DNA from: JALYLC01 sp963743275
GTDB taxonomy: Bacteria; Actinomycetota; Thermoleophilia; Gaiellales; JALYLC01
Length of the DNA: 64,000 nucleotides
Direction: 5' to 3'
Assembly (NCBI GenBank): GCA_963743275.1
Contig: CAVUPB010000006.1
Location: 124,001 to 188,000 of the forward strand
Shown here: positions 34,256-42,958 of the stretch, piece by piece
Layout of the letters: each line of letters begins with the position of its first letter
How positions within the stretch are numbered: the stretch's first letter is position 1
The notes under the pieces: model-generated
Database searches by the model: none
What the model was told of the DNA's origin: nothing
The model's input: the letters and a program-made list of their open reading frames with translations, nothing else
Translations under genes and position numbers: made by a program

Positions 34256-35086
34256 CTACTGCGCCAGAAACCGCTCCCACTCCGCCGTGAAGCGCGCCTG
34301 GTAGCGCGAGGGGGGCTGCGGCACCTGTGTCTCGAGCCAGCGCACGATGCCGTCGCCGTGGTTCCTGAGCGCGTGCATGTCGCCGACCGAGCTCCAGCAG
34401 TAGTCGCCCGCGCGGAGCGTGTGCCTCTCGCCGTCGAGATCGGCCTCGATCTCGCCCTCGAGGAAGAAGAAGCCCTCCTCGAAGGCGTGATCGTGCGGGT
34501 TGATGAAGCCGCCCGGGGCGTACTGGACGACCATCAGGTTGAGCTGGGTCGCACCCGTATCCGGGCCGACGAGGATCTTCAGCGCCGCACCGCCGACGTT
34601 GGCGGCGTCGAAGCCCGCGAGGATCGACCCGCTGGGCCGGGGCAGCGCGGCCACATCGAAGTGATCGCGCCGGTAGGGCACCTCGAGACCGGCCGGAAGC
34701 GCGTGCTCGTCCGTGAAGACCGTGTCCTCGAGCGCCGCGCCGGGCTGCGGCGCCGCCACCTCGAGCCAGCGCACGACCGCGCCGGAGTCGTTGCGCAGGC
34801 CGTGCGCGACACCGCGATCGACGAAGACGTAGTCATCGGCCGCGAGTTGCTCGGTCGCGCCCGCGGCCGTGAACGCGAGCGTGCCCTCGAGGACGTAGAA
34901 GGCCTCCTCGAACGCGTGGAGATGGCCGTCGACGCGGCCGCCCGGCGCGAGCTCGGCGATCACGACCTCCTGGTGCACCGATCCGCCCGCCCGGTCGATG
35001 ATCGGTCGCCGCACGTGCCCGGCGCTGCGGCCGGCGTAGAGGCCGAGACTTGCAGGCGTCTCGCCGAGCGTTCCGCGCAGGTGCAT
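34256..35086 (-). CDS. two-cupin (bicupin) protein
   Basis: 276 residues. Two cupin barrels: the first with GHLHAFEEAFYVLEGTLAF and VDRGVAHGLRN, the second with NPHDHAFEEGFFFLEGEIEA and SVGDMHALRN; each keeps the His/Glu/His metal set. This is the architecture of (S)-ureidoglycine aminohydrolase (UglYAH/YlbA) and related enzymes. GAGGAGCTGAAG fixes ATG 35086. An ureide role would match the amidohydrolase operon at 37.7-41.1 kb, but that is an inference. Confidence 0.82.
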   Translation of the reverse strand: MHLRGTLGETPASLGLYAGRSAGHVRRPIIDRAGGSVHQEVVIAELAPGGRVDGHLHAFEEAFYVLEGTLAFTAAGATEQLAADDYVFVDRGVAHGLRNDSGAVVRWLEVAAPQPGAALEDTVFTDEHALPAGLEVPYRRDHFDVAALPRPSGSILAGFDAANVGGAALKILVGPDTGATQLNLMVVQYAPGGFINPHDHAFEEGFFFLEGEIEADLDGERHTLRAGDYCWSSVGDMHALRNHGDGIVRWLETQVPQPPSRYQARFTAEWERFLAQ

Positions 35087-35196
35087 CTTCAGCTCCTCGT
35101 GCCGGGATGGCAGCGGCCTCGGACGGCCGATATCATCGCCGAGTTTAGGGGCCGTCGGGCCCCTGAGTTGTCCGACCAATCGATCGGAGGCACCCT

Positions 35197-36756
35197 TTGC
35201 CACAGGCGGCGGACGGCCAGACCGGCTCGGGCGGGGTCGCCCGGCCGATGAACGGCGCCGAGTACCTGGAGAGCCTGCGCGACGGCCGCGACATCTGGAT
35301 CTACGGCGAGAAGGTCGACGACGTCACGACGCACCCCGCCTTCCGCAACGGCGTCCGCAGCATCGCGCGCCTCTACGACGCCCTCCACGACCCCGAGACG
35401 AAGGACGAGCTGACCGTCCCGACCGACACGGGCAACGGCGGCTACACCCACGCCTTCTTCAAGGCCCCCCACACGGCCGAGGATCTCGTGCGCGGGCGCG
35501 ACGCCATTGCCGCGTGGCAGCGGCTGACGTTCGGCTGGATGGGGCGAAGCCCCGACTACAAGGCCGCCTTCCTTGCCACCTACGGCCCGAATGCCGACTA
35601 CTACAAGCCGTTCGAGGACAACGCGCGGCGCTGGTACAAGGAGTCGCAGGAGCACGTCTACTTCCACAACCACACGCTCGTCAACCCGCCCGTCGACCGC
35701 AACCGCGAGATCCACGAGGTCGAGGACGTGTTCATCCACGCGGTCAAGGAGACCGACGCCGGCGTGGTCGTCCGAGGCGCCAAGATGGTCGCCACCGGCT
35801 CCGCCTTCTCGAACTACAACTTCGTCTCGTACCACGGCTCGGCGGCGATCAAGAAGAAGGAGTACGCGATCTCCTTCTTCGCGCCCATGAACCAGCAGGG
35901 CGTCAAGCTGATCTGCCGGCCGTCCTACGAGTACATGGCGGCGACCGTGGGCACGCCGTTCGACTACCCGCTCTCGAGCCGCTTCGACGAGAACGACGCC
36001 GTGCTCGTGTTCGAGGACGCGTTGATCCCGTGGGAGAACTTCCTGATCTACGGCAACATCGAGATCGCGAGCACCTACCACCTGACCGGCTTCATCTGGC
36101 GCGCGCTCTTCCAGGGCTGCACCCGCCTCGCCGTCAAGCTCGACTTCCTCGCCGGCCTCTTCATCAAGATGGTCGAGGCGACCGGCACGGCCGACTTCCG
36201 CGGCATCCAGGCCTCGATCGGCGAGATCCTCGCCTGGCGCAACATGTTCTGGGCGCTCACCGACGCCATGTGCCACAACCCGGTGCCCTCGGCCGGCGGC
36301 ACGGTGCTGCCGAACATCGAGGCGGCCTCGGCCTACCGCATCCTCTCGAACCAGGCCTATCCGGCGATCAAGTCGATCATCGAGAACCAGACCGGCGGCG
36401 CGCTCATCGCCCACCCGTCGAGCACGCGCGACTGGAAGTCGCCCGAGCTCCGGCCGCTGCTCGATCAGTTCTACCGCGGCTCGAACGGCTACGACGCGGT
36501 CGACAAGATCAAGCTCGTCAAGCTCTGCTGGGACGCGATCGGCAGCGAGTTCGGCGGCCGCCACGAGTTGTACGAGCGCTCCTACTCCGGCAGTCACGAG
36601 CTGACGAAGCTCGAGTGCTACTGGATGGCGAAGGGCGACGGCACGGTCGACAGGATCAAGGGCTTCGTCGACAAGTGCATGTCGGAGTACGACCTCGACG
36701 GCTGGACGGCGCCCGACCTCATCAATCCGGACGACGTCAGCTCCTTCAAGGACTGA
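35197..36756 (+). CDS. 4-hydroxyphenylacetate 3-hydroxylase-family flavin monooxygenase
   Basis: 519 residues, full HpaB length, from TTG 35197 with GGAGG at 35186-35190 (ATG 35248 is an alternative). Family blocks: MNGAEYLESLRDGRDIWIYG at the N terminus, VYFHNHTLVNPPVDRN, KETDAGVVVRGAKMVATGSA and the acyl-CoA-dehydrogenase-like helical C-terminal half. Uses FADH2 from a separate reductase to hydroxylate phenols; HpaC is not in the window. Substrate could be 4-hydroxyphenylacetate or another phenol. Divergent from the bicupin gene. Confidence 0.88.
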   Translation: MPQAADGQTGSGGVARPMNGAEYLESLRDGRDIWIYGEKVDDVTTHPAFRNGVRSIARLYDALHDPETKDELTVPTDTGNGGYTHAFFKAPHTAEDLVRGRDAIAAWQRLTFGWMGRSPDYKAAFLATYGPNADYYKPFEDNARRWYKESQEHVYFHNHTLVNPPVDRNREIHEVEDVFIHAVKETDAGVVVRGAKMVATGSAFSNYNFVSYHGSAAIKKKEYAISFFAPMNQQGVKLICRPSYEYMAATVGTPFDYPLSSRFDENDAVLVFEDALIPWENFLIYGNIEIASTYHLTGFIWRALFQGCTRLAVKLDFLAGLFIKMVEATGTADFRGIQASIGEILAWRNMFWALTDAMCHNPVPSAGGTVLPNIEAASAYRILSNQAYPAIKSIIENQTGGALIAHPSSTRDWKSPELRPLLDQFYRGSNGYDAVDKIKLVKLCWDAIGSEFGGRHELYERSYSGSHELTKLECYWMAKGDGTVDRIKGFVDKCMSEYDLDGWTAPDLINPDDVSSFKD

Positions 36757-36771
36757 CGGTCCGCGGCCCGG

Positions 36772-36803
36772 CGGGCGTGGTCGCGACGAAGCGGCCACGC
36801 CCG
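36772..36803 (+). terminator. hairpin after the hydroxylase gene
   Basis: CGGGCGTGG (36772-36780) pairs with CCACGCCCG (36795-36803), nine perfect pairs. Confidence 0.6.
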
Positions 36804-36830
36804 GCCTGCCGCCCGACCCGCCACCGCGGT

Positions 36831-36869
36831 GCCAGGCTCCGCCACCTGGCGCGCCGCGGGGTCAGACCC
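36831..36869. repeat. decayed member of the GGGTC-N-GACCC repeat family
   Basis: GCCAGG (36831-36836) / CCTGGC (36845-36850) followed by GGGTC A GACCC (36859-36869). The core equals that of copies 1-4 but the outer arms are gone. Confidence 0.55.
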
Positions 36870-36895
36870 TGGTTGCCGGGAGCTAGGATCGCGGC

Positions 36896-37675
36896 GTGGG
36901 CCGCCTGCAGGGGAAGTCGATCGTCGTCACGGGCGGGGCGTCGGGGCTCGGCCGCGCGATGGCGCTGCGGTTTGCGGCCGAGGGGGCCGATGTCGTCGTC
37001 GGCGACGTGCGCGAAGACCCGCGCGAAGGCGGCCGGCCGACCGTCGAGCTGATCGCCGAGCAGGGCGGGCGGGCGGCGTTCGTGCGTGCCGACGCCGCGC
37101 GTGCGAGCGACATCGACCTGCTCGTACGCACGGCGGTCGAGCGCGTCGGCAGGCTCGACGTGATGGTGCCGAACGCGATCGTCGCCGGACGGCACTCGAA
37201 GGGCCTGCTCGAGACGGGCGAGGACGACTGGGACGCGATCATGGCCGTCGGTCTGCGCGGCGTGTTCCTCGCGTGCAAGCGCGCGGTCGAGCAGATGCTG
37301 ACGCAGGAGCCGGTCGGCGACGCGCGCGGCCGCATCGTCGCCGTCTCCTCGCAGCACGGCATGGTCGGCCCGCCCGGCCACGTCGCGTACGCCGCCGCCA
37401 AGGGCGGCGTCGTCAACCTCACGCGCCAGATCGCGGTCGACTTCGGGCCGCGCGGGATCATCTGCAACGCGGTCGCCCCGGGCAAGATCCTGACGACGCC
37501 GATCGACGAGCCCGACACGGCCGAGACGCTCGCCTACTCGCACGCGCGCACGCCGTTCCCGCGCCTCGGCAGGCCCGAGGACGTAGCCTCGCTCGCGACG
37601 TTCCTCGCCTCCGACGACTGCACCTACATGAGCGGTGCGAACGTGCTGGTCGACGGCGGCTGGATGGCCTACTGA
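36896..37675 (+). CDS. short-chain dehydrogenase/reductase
   Basis: 259 residues: cofactor loop GGASGLG (13-19), Asp after strand 2 (VVGDVRED), catalytic Ser in AVSSQHG, YAAAK and C-terminal NVLVDGGWMAY. The usual NNAG motif is changed to PNAI, a deviation. GTG 36896 is six bases after TAGGAT (36884-36889), a leaderless start. Alcohol dehydrogenase role, substrate unknown. Confidence 0.87.
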   Translation: MGRLQGKSIVVTGGASGLGRAMALRFAAEGADVVVGDVREDPREGGRPTVELIAEQGGRAAFVRADAARASDIDLLVRTAVERVGRLDVMVPNAIVAGRHSKGLLETGEDDWDAIMAVGLRGVFLACKRAVEQMLTQEPVGDARGRIVAVSSQHGMVGPPGHVAYAAAKGGVVNLTRQIAVDFGPRGIICNAVAPGKILTTPIDEPDTAETLAYSHARTPFPRLGRPEDVASLATFLASDDCTYMSGANVLVDGGWMAY

Positions 37676-37720
37676 CCGCGGCGCCGGCGGAGCGACCGCC
37701 GGCCCCGCCGAGGCCGATCC

Positions 37721-38656
37721 TCACCGCGGCGGGTAGTGCTCGAGCCACCAGCTCGCGATGTCGCAGCGGCGCATGAAGCTGACACCCTCGATCGCCTGCG
37801 CGTGCTCGATGAACTGCCGCAGCGCCGAGGCGCGGGCGGCCTGCCCGCTCCAGCGCTCGTGCACCGCGACGGTCATCATCGTCGGCCGCTCGCCGCCCTC
37901 GCGCACGAGCTCCTCGAGGCCCCAGACCATCGTGTCGAGGAAGTCGCGCGGGCTCGCGAAGCCCGGGTTCATGAGGTAGCGCGAGTCGTTGTAGGTCTTC
38001 GAGTACGGGATCACGAGGATCGGGGGCGTCCGGTCGCCCGTCTCGTAGTAGGGCAGGTCGTCGGCGCAGCCCTCCGAGTGGTAGATGAAGCCGCCGAGCT
38101 CGTGCAGGATGGTGCGGGTGTTCTCGCTCGGCCAGCCGCGCGAGTTCCAGCCGACGGGCCGCGAGCCGAGCACGCGCTCGAACGTCTCGATCGCGCGCAC
38201 GATCTGGTGGCGCTCCTCCTCGTGCGAGTACGTCCAGGCCTCGGTCCAGCGCCAGCCGTGCCCGAGCAGGTCGTGGTCGCGCTCGCGCATCCACGCCGCC
38301 ACGGCGGGGTTCAGCTCGAGCGCCACGGCGGCGGCCGAGACCGTCACGGGCACGCCGGCGGCATCGAAGATGCGCGCGAGCCGCCACACGCCCGCGCGGC
38401 TGCCGTACTCGTAGTGGGCCTCGGTGCCGGGGTCGCGCTGGGGCGGCTGCACGCCGGGGTCGGCGTACTCGCCCCAGCCGTCGTTGCGGTCGTCGCCCCA
38501 CGCCACCGAGTACTCCGAGCCCGCCTCGTAGACGAGCACGAGGTTGACGACCACGCGTGCGCCTCCGGGCCAGGAGATGCCCGGAGCGTCGCGGCCGTAG
38601 CCGACCAGGTCGCGGGCGCGAACGGCGGGGGGGATTTCGTCGTGGTGCGAGGTCAT
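37721..38656 (-). CDS. polysaccharide deacetylase-fold hydrolase (PuuE-like)
   Basis: 311 residues. NodB-fold protein of the allantoinase PuuE / imidase group: RVVVNLVLVYEAGSEYSVAW, VTVSAAAVALELNPAVAAWM, GHGWRWTEAWTYSHEEERHQ and RGWPSENT. It lacks a signal peptide, as expected for a cytosolic ureide or cyclic-amide hydrolase rather than a chitin deacetylase. ATG 38656 overlaps the stop of a 29-codon frame (ATGA). Last gene of an operon with an aminotransferase and an M20 amidohydrolase, all fitting nitrogen release from a cyclic ureide. Confidence 0.82.
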   Translation of the reverse strand: MTSHHDEIPPAVRARDLVGYGRDAPGISWPGGARVVVNLVLVYEAGSEYSVAWGDDRNDGWGEYADPGVQPPQRDPGTEAHYEYGSRAGVWRLARIFDAAGVPVTVSAAAVALELNPAVAAWMRERDHDLLGHGWRWTEAWTYSHEEERHQIVRAIETFERVLGSRPVGWNSRGWPSENTRTILHELGGFIYHSEGCADDLPYYETGDRTPPILVIPYSKTYNDSRYLMNPGFASPRDFLDTMVWGLEELVREGGERPTMMTVAVHERWSGQAARASALRQFIEHAQAIEGVSFMRRCDIASWWLEHYPPR

Positions 38657-38742
38657 GCGGAGACCGTTTCCGTGGGGTGGGCGGGCGTCATGGGAGCGCC
38701 CTCGCGCGCGAGCAGCTCGATGGTCCTGTCGGCGACCAGCAC
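38653..38742 (-). CDS. possible 29-aa coupled mini-ORF
   Basis: GTG 38742 reads VLVADRTIELLAREGAPMTP and stops at TGA overlapping the ATG of the next gene by ATGA. Starts five bases after the aminotransferase stop. It may exist only to couple translation, or be a gene remnant. Confidence 0.3.
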   Translation of the reverse strand: MLVADRTIELLAREGAPMTPAHPTETVSA

Positions 38743-38746
38743 GCGG

Positions 38747-39856
38747 TTACCTTAGAGCGCGCAGCACGCCGGCGATCTCCGCAGCGGTGCGCCGCATCGT
38801 CGCCGCGGGCGCCACCGTCACGCGCGCGAGGCCCGGCAGGCCGAATTCGGTGCCGCCGCGCACGAGGATGCCGCGCCGCATGAGCGCGTCGCAGACCGCG
38901 ACGTCGTCGGCCTCCAGCTCGACGAGCACGAAGTTCGACTGCGACGGGTGCACGGCGATGCCGGCCGCCTCGAGCTCGGCGGTCAGCAGCGCGCGCGCTG
39001 CGGCGACCTCGCCGCGCCGGCGCTCCACGAAGCCCGGCTGCGCGACGCCCGCGATGCCGGCGGCGAGCGCCGCGCGGTTGACGTTGAACGGCTCCTGCAC
39101 GAGGTCGAGCAGGCGCGCGACGGCGGGATCCGAGATCGCGTAGCCGAGCCGCAGGCCCGCCATGCCGAAGATCTTCGAGAACGAGCGGATGATGATCACG
39201 GCGCGGCCCGCGACGACGTCGCGCGGGCGATCGGCCCGTACGGCGGGATCGGCGAAGTCGAAGTAGGCCTCGTCGGCGACCACGATGCAGCCGCCGGGCA
39301 GCCGGTCGAGAAACGCCGTCCACGCCGCGGGCCCGATGAGCGTGCCGGTCGGGTTGTTCGGGTCGCAGATCCAGACGAGCCGCGCACCCGTCGCGACGGC
39401 GGCGTCGGCGACCGCGTCGAGGTCGATCGCAAGGCCGGCGGGCCGGACGCGCGTGACGCTGCCCCCGGCGGCGGTCGAGACCGACGCGTACAGGCCGTAG
39501 GTCAGCTCCGGCGCGATCACAGGCGTGCCCGGCCCGATGAAGACCTGCGCGATCGCCGCGATCACGGCCTGCGCGCCGTGGGCGGGCGTGACGTACGCGG
39601 GCGGCACGCCGAGCCAGGCCGCGAGGCCGGCGCGGAAGTCGGCGAAGAGGTGCTCGGGGTAGAGCGCGGCGTTGAAGACCTCGGCGGCGGCCGCCTCGAG
39701 CATGTGACGCGGCGGCTCGAAGCGGTCCTCGTTCCAGTTGAGCGGCTCGAGCTCGCTCAGCCCGTGGCGGGCCTTGAGGTCGTCGCGGCTCGGCCCGGGG
39801 TCGTAGCGGACGAGGCCGCGCAACGACGGTCGCGCGAGCGCATCCCAGTCGATCAC
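38747..39856 (-). CDS. class I/II aminotransferase (HisC-like)
   Basis: 369 residues, PLP-dependent. NNPTG at 167-171, DEAY at 195-198 and Schiff-base Lys228 in SFSKIFGMAGLRLGYA. Closest in pattern to histidinol-phosphate aminotransferases, but the operon is catabolic and no his gene is near. GTG 39856 overlaps the amidohydrolase stop by GTGA. Could transaminate the amino acid released by the amidohydrolase. Confidence 0.87.
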   Translation of the reverse strand: MIDWDALARPSLRGLVRYDPGPSRDDLKARHGLSELEPLNWNEDRFEPPRHMLEAAAAEVFNAALYPEHLFADFRAGLAAWLGVPPAYVTPAHGAQAVIAAIAQVFIGPGTPVIAPELTYGLYASVSTAAGGSVTRVRPAGLAIDLDAVADAAVATGARLVWICDPNNPTGTLIGPAAWTAFLDRLPGGCIVVADEAYFDFADPAVRADRPRDVVAGRAVIIIRSFSKIFGMAGLRLGYAISDPAVARLLDLVQEPFNVNRAALAAGIAGVAQPGFVERRRGEVAAARALLTAELEAAGIAVHPSQSNFVLVELEADDVAVCDALMRRGILVRGGTEFGLPGLARVTVAPAATMRRTAAEIAGVLRALR

Positions 39857-41121
39857 GCCGCGGCCAGCTCTCGCAGCGCGGCCTCGAGCGCCTGCAGCGC
39901 GAGGACGACGGCGTCGGCGCCGGTCGACTCCTCGGGCGCGTGGCTGACGCCGCCGGCGTCGCTGCGTACGAACAGCATCGCGCTCGGCACGCCTGCGAGC
40001 GCGAAGATGGCGGCGTCGTGGCCCGCACCGGAGGGCAGCTCGACCGGCTCGACGCCGAGTGCGGCCACGGCCCGCCGCAGCGCGGCGCGCGGGCCGTCGC
40101 TCATGGCGACCGGCTCGTAGCGCCAGCGCTGCTCGATCGCGACCTCGCAGCCGGCCGCCTCCGCCGCTGCGCGCGCCGCGGCGATTGCGCCGTCGACGAG
40201 CGCATCGAGCCGCGCGGCGTCGGGAGCGCGCAGGTCGGCGAACAGCTCGCAGCGCTCGGGGATCGTGTTCGTCGCACCTGGCTCGACGGTGAGGCGGCCG
40301 ATCGTCGCGACCGCGCCGGGCAGCGACCGCGCGACGTCGTGGGCGCCGACCACGAAGCGCGCTGCGGCGCCGAGCGCGTCGGCGCGCAGGTGCATCTGCA
40401 CGGTGCCCGCGTGGCCGCGCCTGCCGCTGAACGCGATCTCGAGGCCCGCCATGCCCGCGATCGAGGTGACGATCCCGAGCGGCGCACCGGCCGCGGCGAG
40501 CGACGGGCCCTGCTCGATGTGCGCCTCGACGAACGCCGCGGGGGCGGGATCGAGCCAGCCGGCGGCCGGCAGGTCGCCGTAGCCGAGCGCCGCGAACGCC
40601 TCGGCCAGCGAGACGCCGTCGGCGTCGCGGAGATCGCCCTCGTCGTCCTCGAGCTGCCCGCACACGGCCCGGCTGCCGAACACGCCGCGACCGAAGCGCG
40701 GGCCCTCCTCGAGCCGGAACGCCATCGCCGCGACGGTGCGGCGCGGCGGCTCGCCGGCCGCCATGGCCTCGGCCGCGTCGAGCGCGAGCAGCGTCCCGAG
40801 CGCGCCGTCGAAGCGCCCGCCGTCGATCGGGGTGTCGAGGTGCGATCCGCTCCAGACCTCGGGCAGCTCCGGCTCGCTCCCGCGGAGCCGCCCGACGACG
40901 TTGCCGGCCGGATCGAACGTCACGTCGAGGCCCGCGTCACGCATCCAGCCGGCCACCAGCTCGAACGCCTGCTGCTCGCCGGGGCCGAGCCCGGGGCGGT
41001 TCGTCCCGGCGGCGCGGCCGATTGCGAAGAGCGTGTCGAGGCGCGCGAGGATGCGCGCGGCCCGCCCCTCCGGGGTGGCGGTGCGGGGCGCCTCCGCGGC
41101 GGGGTCGAGCGGCCTGCTCAC
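39853..41121 (-). CDS. M20-family Zn amidohydrolase (allantoate amidohydrolase / N-carbamoyl amino acid hydrolase type)
   Basis: 422 residues. Metal-site motifs GSHLDTPIDGGRFDGALG, LEEGPRFG, EAHIEQGPSL and C-terminal SHAPEE follow the hydantoinase/carbamoylase pattern; the dimerisation domain with GRRGHAGTVQMHLRADAL is intact. Hydrolyses N-carbamoyl or ureido groups in the cytosol. GTG 41121 lies seven bases after AATACT (minus strand), a leaderless start for this three-gene operon. Confidence 0.9.
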   Translation of the reverse strand: MSRPLDPAAEAPRTATPEGRAARILARLDTLFAIGRAAGTNRPGLGPGEQQAFELVAGWMRDAGLDVTFDPAGNVVGRLRGSEPELPEVWSGSHLDTPIDGGRFDGALGTLLALDAAEAMAAGEPPRRTVAAMAFRLEEGPRFGRGVFGSRAVCGQLEDDEGDLRDADGVSLAEAFAALGYGDLPAAGWLDPAPAAFVEAHIEQGPSLAAAGAPLGIVTSIAGMAGLEIAFSGRRGHAGTVQMHLRADALGAAARFVVGAHDVARSLPGAVATIGRLTVEPGATNTIPERCELFADLRAPDAARLDALVDGAIAAARAAAEAAGCEVAIEQRWRYEPVAMSDGPRAALRRAVAALGVEPVELPSGAGHDAAIFALAGVPSAMLFVRSDAGGVSHAPEESTGADAVVLALQALEAALRELAAA

Positions 41122-41215
41122 GGGCCCGAGTATTGCAGGGAGCAGGGCATTCTCACGGCACGGGCACCTCCGCGCACCCGGACGACGTGACGGCGGGTCC
41201 GGACGGCAGCGCGAT

Positions 41216-41248
41216 TTGACCTGGCCAGGGTTGTCTGACTAGAGTCAG
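41216..41248 (+). promoter_or_regulatory. promoter with MarR-type operator
   Basis: TTGACC (41216-41221) and TAGAGT (41240-41245), spacing 18, the second six bases before ATG 41252. CTGAC TAGA GTCAG (41235-41248) is an inverted repeat centred on the -10, as expected for self-repression by the encoded MarR-GNAT protein. Confidence 0.65.
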
Positions 41249-41251
41249 GTA

Positions 41252-42136
41252 ATGACGGCCGAGCTCGTCGCGCAGGTGCGCAGCTTCAATCGCACGGTGA
41301 CCGAGCGCGTCGGTGCGCTCGATGAGCGGTTCCTGGGCCGCGGCCGCCCGCTCGGCGAGGCGCGGATGCTGTGGGAGATCGGGCCCGGCGGCGCCGAGGT
41401 GCGGCAGCTGCGCGGCCGCCTCGGCATCGACTCGGGCTATGCGAGCAGGCTCCTGCGCTCGCTCGAGGCGCAGGCGCTGATCGAGGTGCGGCCGTCGGCG
41501 GAGGACGGGCGCGTGCGGCATGCGCAGCTCACCGCGGCCGGCCTCGCCGAGCGCGCGGAGCTCGACGCGCGGGCGGATGCGCTCGCGCAGCAGCTGCTCG
41601 ATCCGCTCGACGACGGCAGCCGCGCGCGCCTGGTGGCCGCGATGGCGGAGGTCGAGCGGCTGCTCGTCTCCTCCCTGATCGCGATCGCCGCCGAGCACCC
41701 CGCGAGCGCCGACGCGCGCTGGTGCGTCGAGCAGTACTTCGCCGAGCTCGCGACCCGCTTCGAGACCGGCTTCGACCCCGCGCGCAGCATCCCGGTCGGC
41801 GCCGAGGACTTCGCGCCGCCTGCGGGCCTGCTGCTGGTGGCGCGGCTCCGGGGGAAGCCCGTCGGCTGCGGCGCGCTGCGCTTCCACGGCGCCGAGCCTG
41901 CCGAGCTCAAGCGCATGTGGGTGGCGCGCGAGGCCCGCGGCGCGGGACTCGGCCGCCGGCTCCTCGGGCTGCTCGAGGGGCACGCGGCCGCGGCCGGCGC
42001 ACCGGCGGTCCGGCTGGAGACGAACGGCTCGCTGAGCGAGGCCATCGCGCTCTACCGCGCGACCGGCTACGAGGAGGTCGCCCCGTTCAACGACGAGCCG
42101 TACGCCCACCACTGGTTCGAGAAGCGCCTGGCGTAG
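41252..42136 (+). CDS. MarR-type regulator fused to a GNAT acetyltransferase
   Basis: 294 residues. Residues ~1-145: winged helix-turn-helix of the MarR family (VRQLRGRLGIDSGYASRLLR, then wing EDGRVRHAQLT). Residues ~160-294: GNAT domain with acetyl-CoA loop ARGAGLGRRLL and the ELKRMWVAREA strand. The fusion is a known family; it may acetylate a small ligand or protein and regulate its own gene. Operator candidate at 41235-41248. Confidence 0.88.
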   Translation: MTAELVAQVRSFNRTVTERVGALDERFLGRGRPLGEARMLWEIGPGGAEVRQLRGRLGIDSGYASRLLRSLEAQALIEVRPSAEDGRVRHAQLTAAGLAERAELDARADALAQQLLDPLDDGSRARLVAAMAEVERLLVSSLIAIAAEHPASADARWCVEQYFAELATRFETGFDPARSIPVGAEDFAPPAGLLLVARLRGKPVGCGALRFHGAEPAELKRMWVAREARGAGLGRRLLGLLEGHAAAAGAPAVRLETNGSLSEAIALYRATGYEEVAPFNDEPYAHHWFEKRLA

Positions 42137-42154
42137 ACCCGGCGCGCAGTCGCG

Positions 42155-42949
42155 TCAGACCCCCGACCAGAACTCCGCGAGCAGCGCGTTGTACTCCGCC
42201 GGCCCCTCCTGGAACGGCTGGTGGCCCTGGTCGGCGATCACGTGCAGGCGCGCGCCCGGGATCTGCCCCGCCAGCTCGCGGCCGAAGCGCTCGGGCAGGC
42301 AGAGGTCGAGCTCGCCGACGGTCACGAGCGTCGGGACGGAGATCGCGCCCACGCGGTCGTAGGTGTCGTGCTCGAGGAGCGCATCCGCGGAGCGGCAGAA
42401 CGCGTCGACGGACTGGGCGTTCGGGCTCTCCGCGGCCGCGGTGAGCCACTCCTCCATGATCCCCTCGTTGTAGATGCGCGGGGCGAAGCACCACAGGTTC
42501 ACGACGTTGAGGAAGTCGCGCAGGTTGTCGGACTTCTTCGCGGCCCACTGCCAGCTGCGGATGACCTCGCGGAAGAAGTGGTCGCCGCGGCAGTACGTGC
42601 CGTTGAGGACGAGGCTGCGCACCTTCTCGGGATGCGCGAGCGTCAGCTCCTGCGCGATCGCCCCGCCCATCGACGAGCCGACGACGTGTGCGCGCTCGAT
42701 GCCGAGCGCGTCCATGAGCGCCGCGGTGTCCTCGGCGAAGCTCGTGATGCGGTACTCGCCGGGCGGCGTCGCCGAGCGGCCCACGCCGCGGTTGTCGAAC
42801 GTCGTGATGTGCCAGCGGTCGCTCAGGCCCGCGACCTGATCGACCCAGCACGCACCTTCGTCGGCGAGGCCGGAGATGAAGATGACGTCGTCGCCCTGCC
42901 CTGCCTGCTCGGCGTACAGCTGCACGCCACCCGCGTCGGTCATTCCCAT
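42155..42949 (-). CDS. alpha/beta hydrolase
   Basis: 264 residues. Nucleophile elbow GSSMGG (~93-98), Asp in VGELDLCLP and His in ADQGHQPFQE give a complete triad; DNRGVGRS is the usual oxyanion-side motif of the 3-oxoadipate enol-lactonase / haloperoxidase-like group. ATG 42949 has TAAGAT (plus 42956-42961) six bases upstream, inside the stop region of the preceding methyltransferase gene, so it has its own leaderless promoter. Substrate unknown. Confidence 0.85.
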   Translation of the reverse strand: MGMTDAGGVQLYAEQAGQGDDVIFISGLADEGACWVDQVAGLSDRWHITTFDNRGVGRSATPPGEYRITSFAEDTAALMDALGIERAHVVGSSMGGAIAQELTLAHPEKVRSLVLNGTYCRGDHFFREVIRSWQWAAKKSDNLRDFLNVVNLWCFAPRIYNEGIMEEWLTAAAESPNAQSVDAFCRSADALLEHDTYDRVGAISVPTLVTVGELDLCLPERFGRELAGQIPGARLHVIADQGHQPFQEGPAEYNALLAEFWSGV

Positions 42950-42958
42950 GGGGCGATC

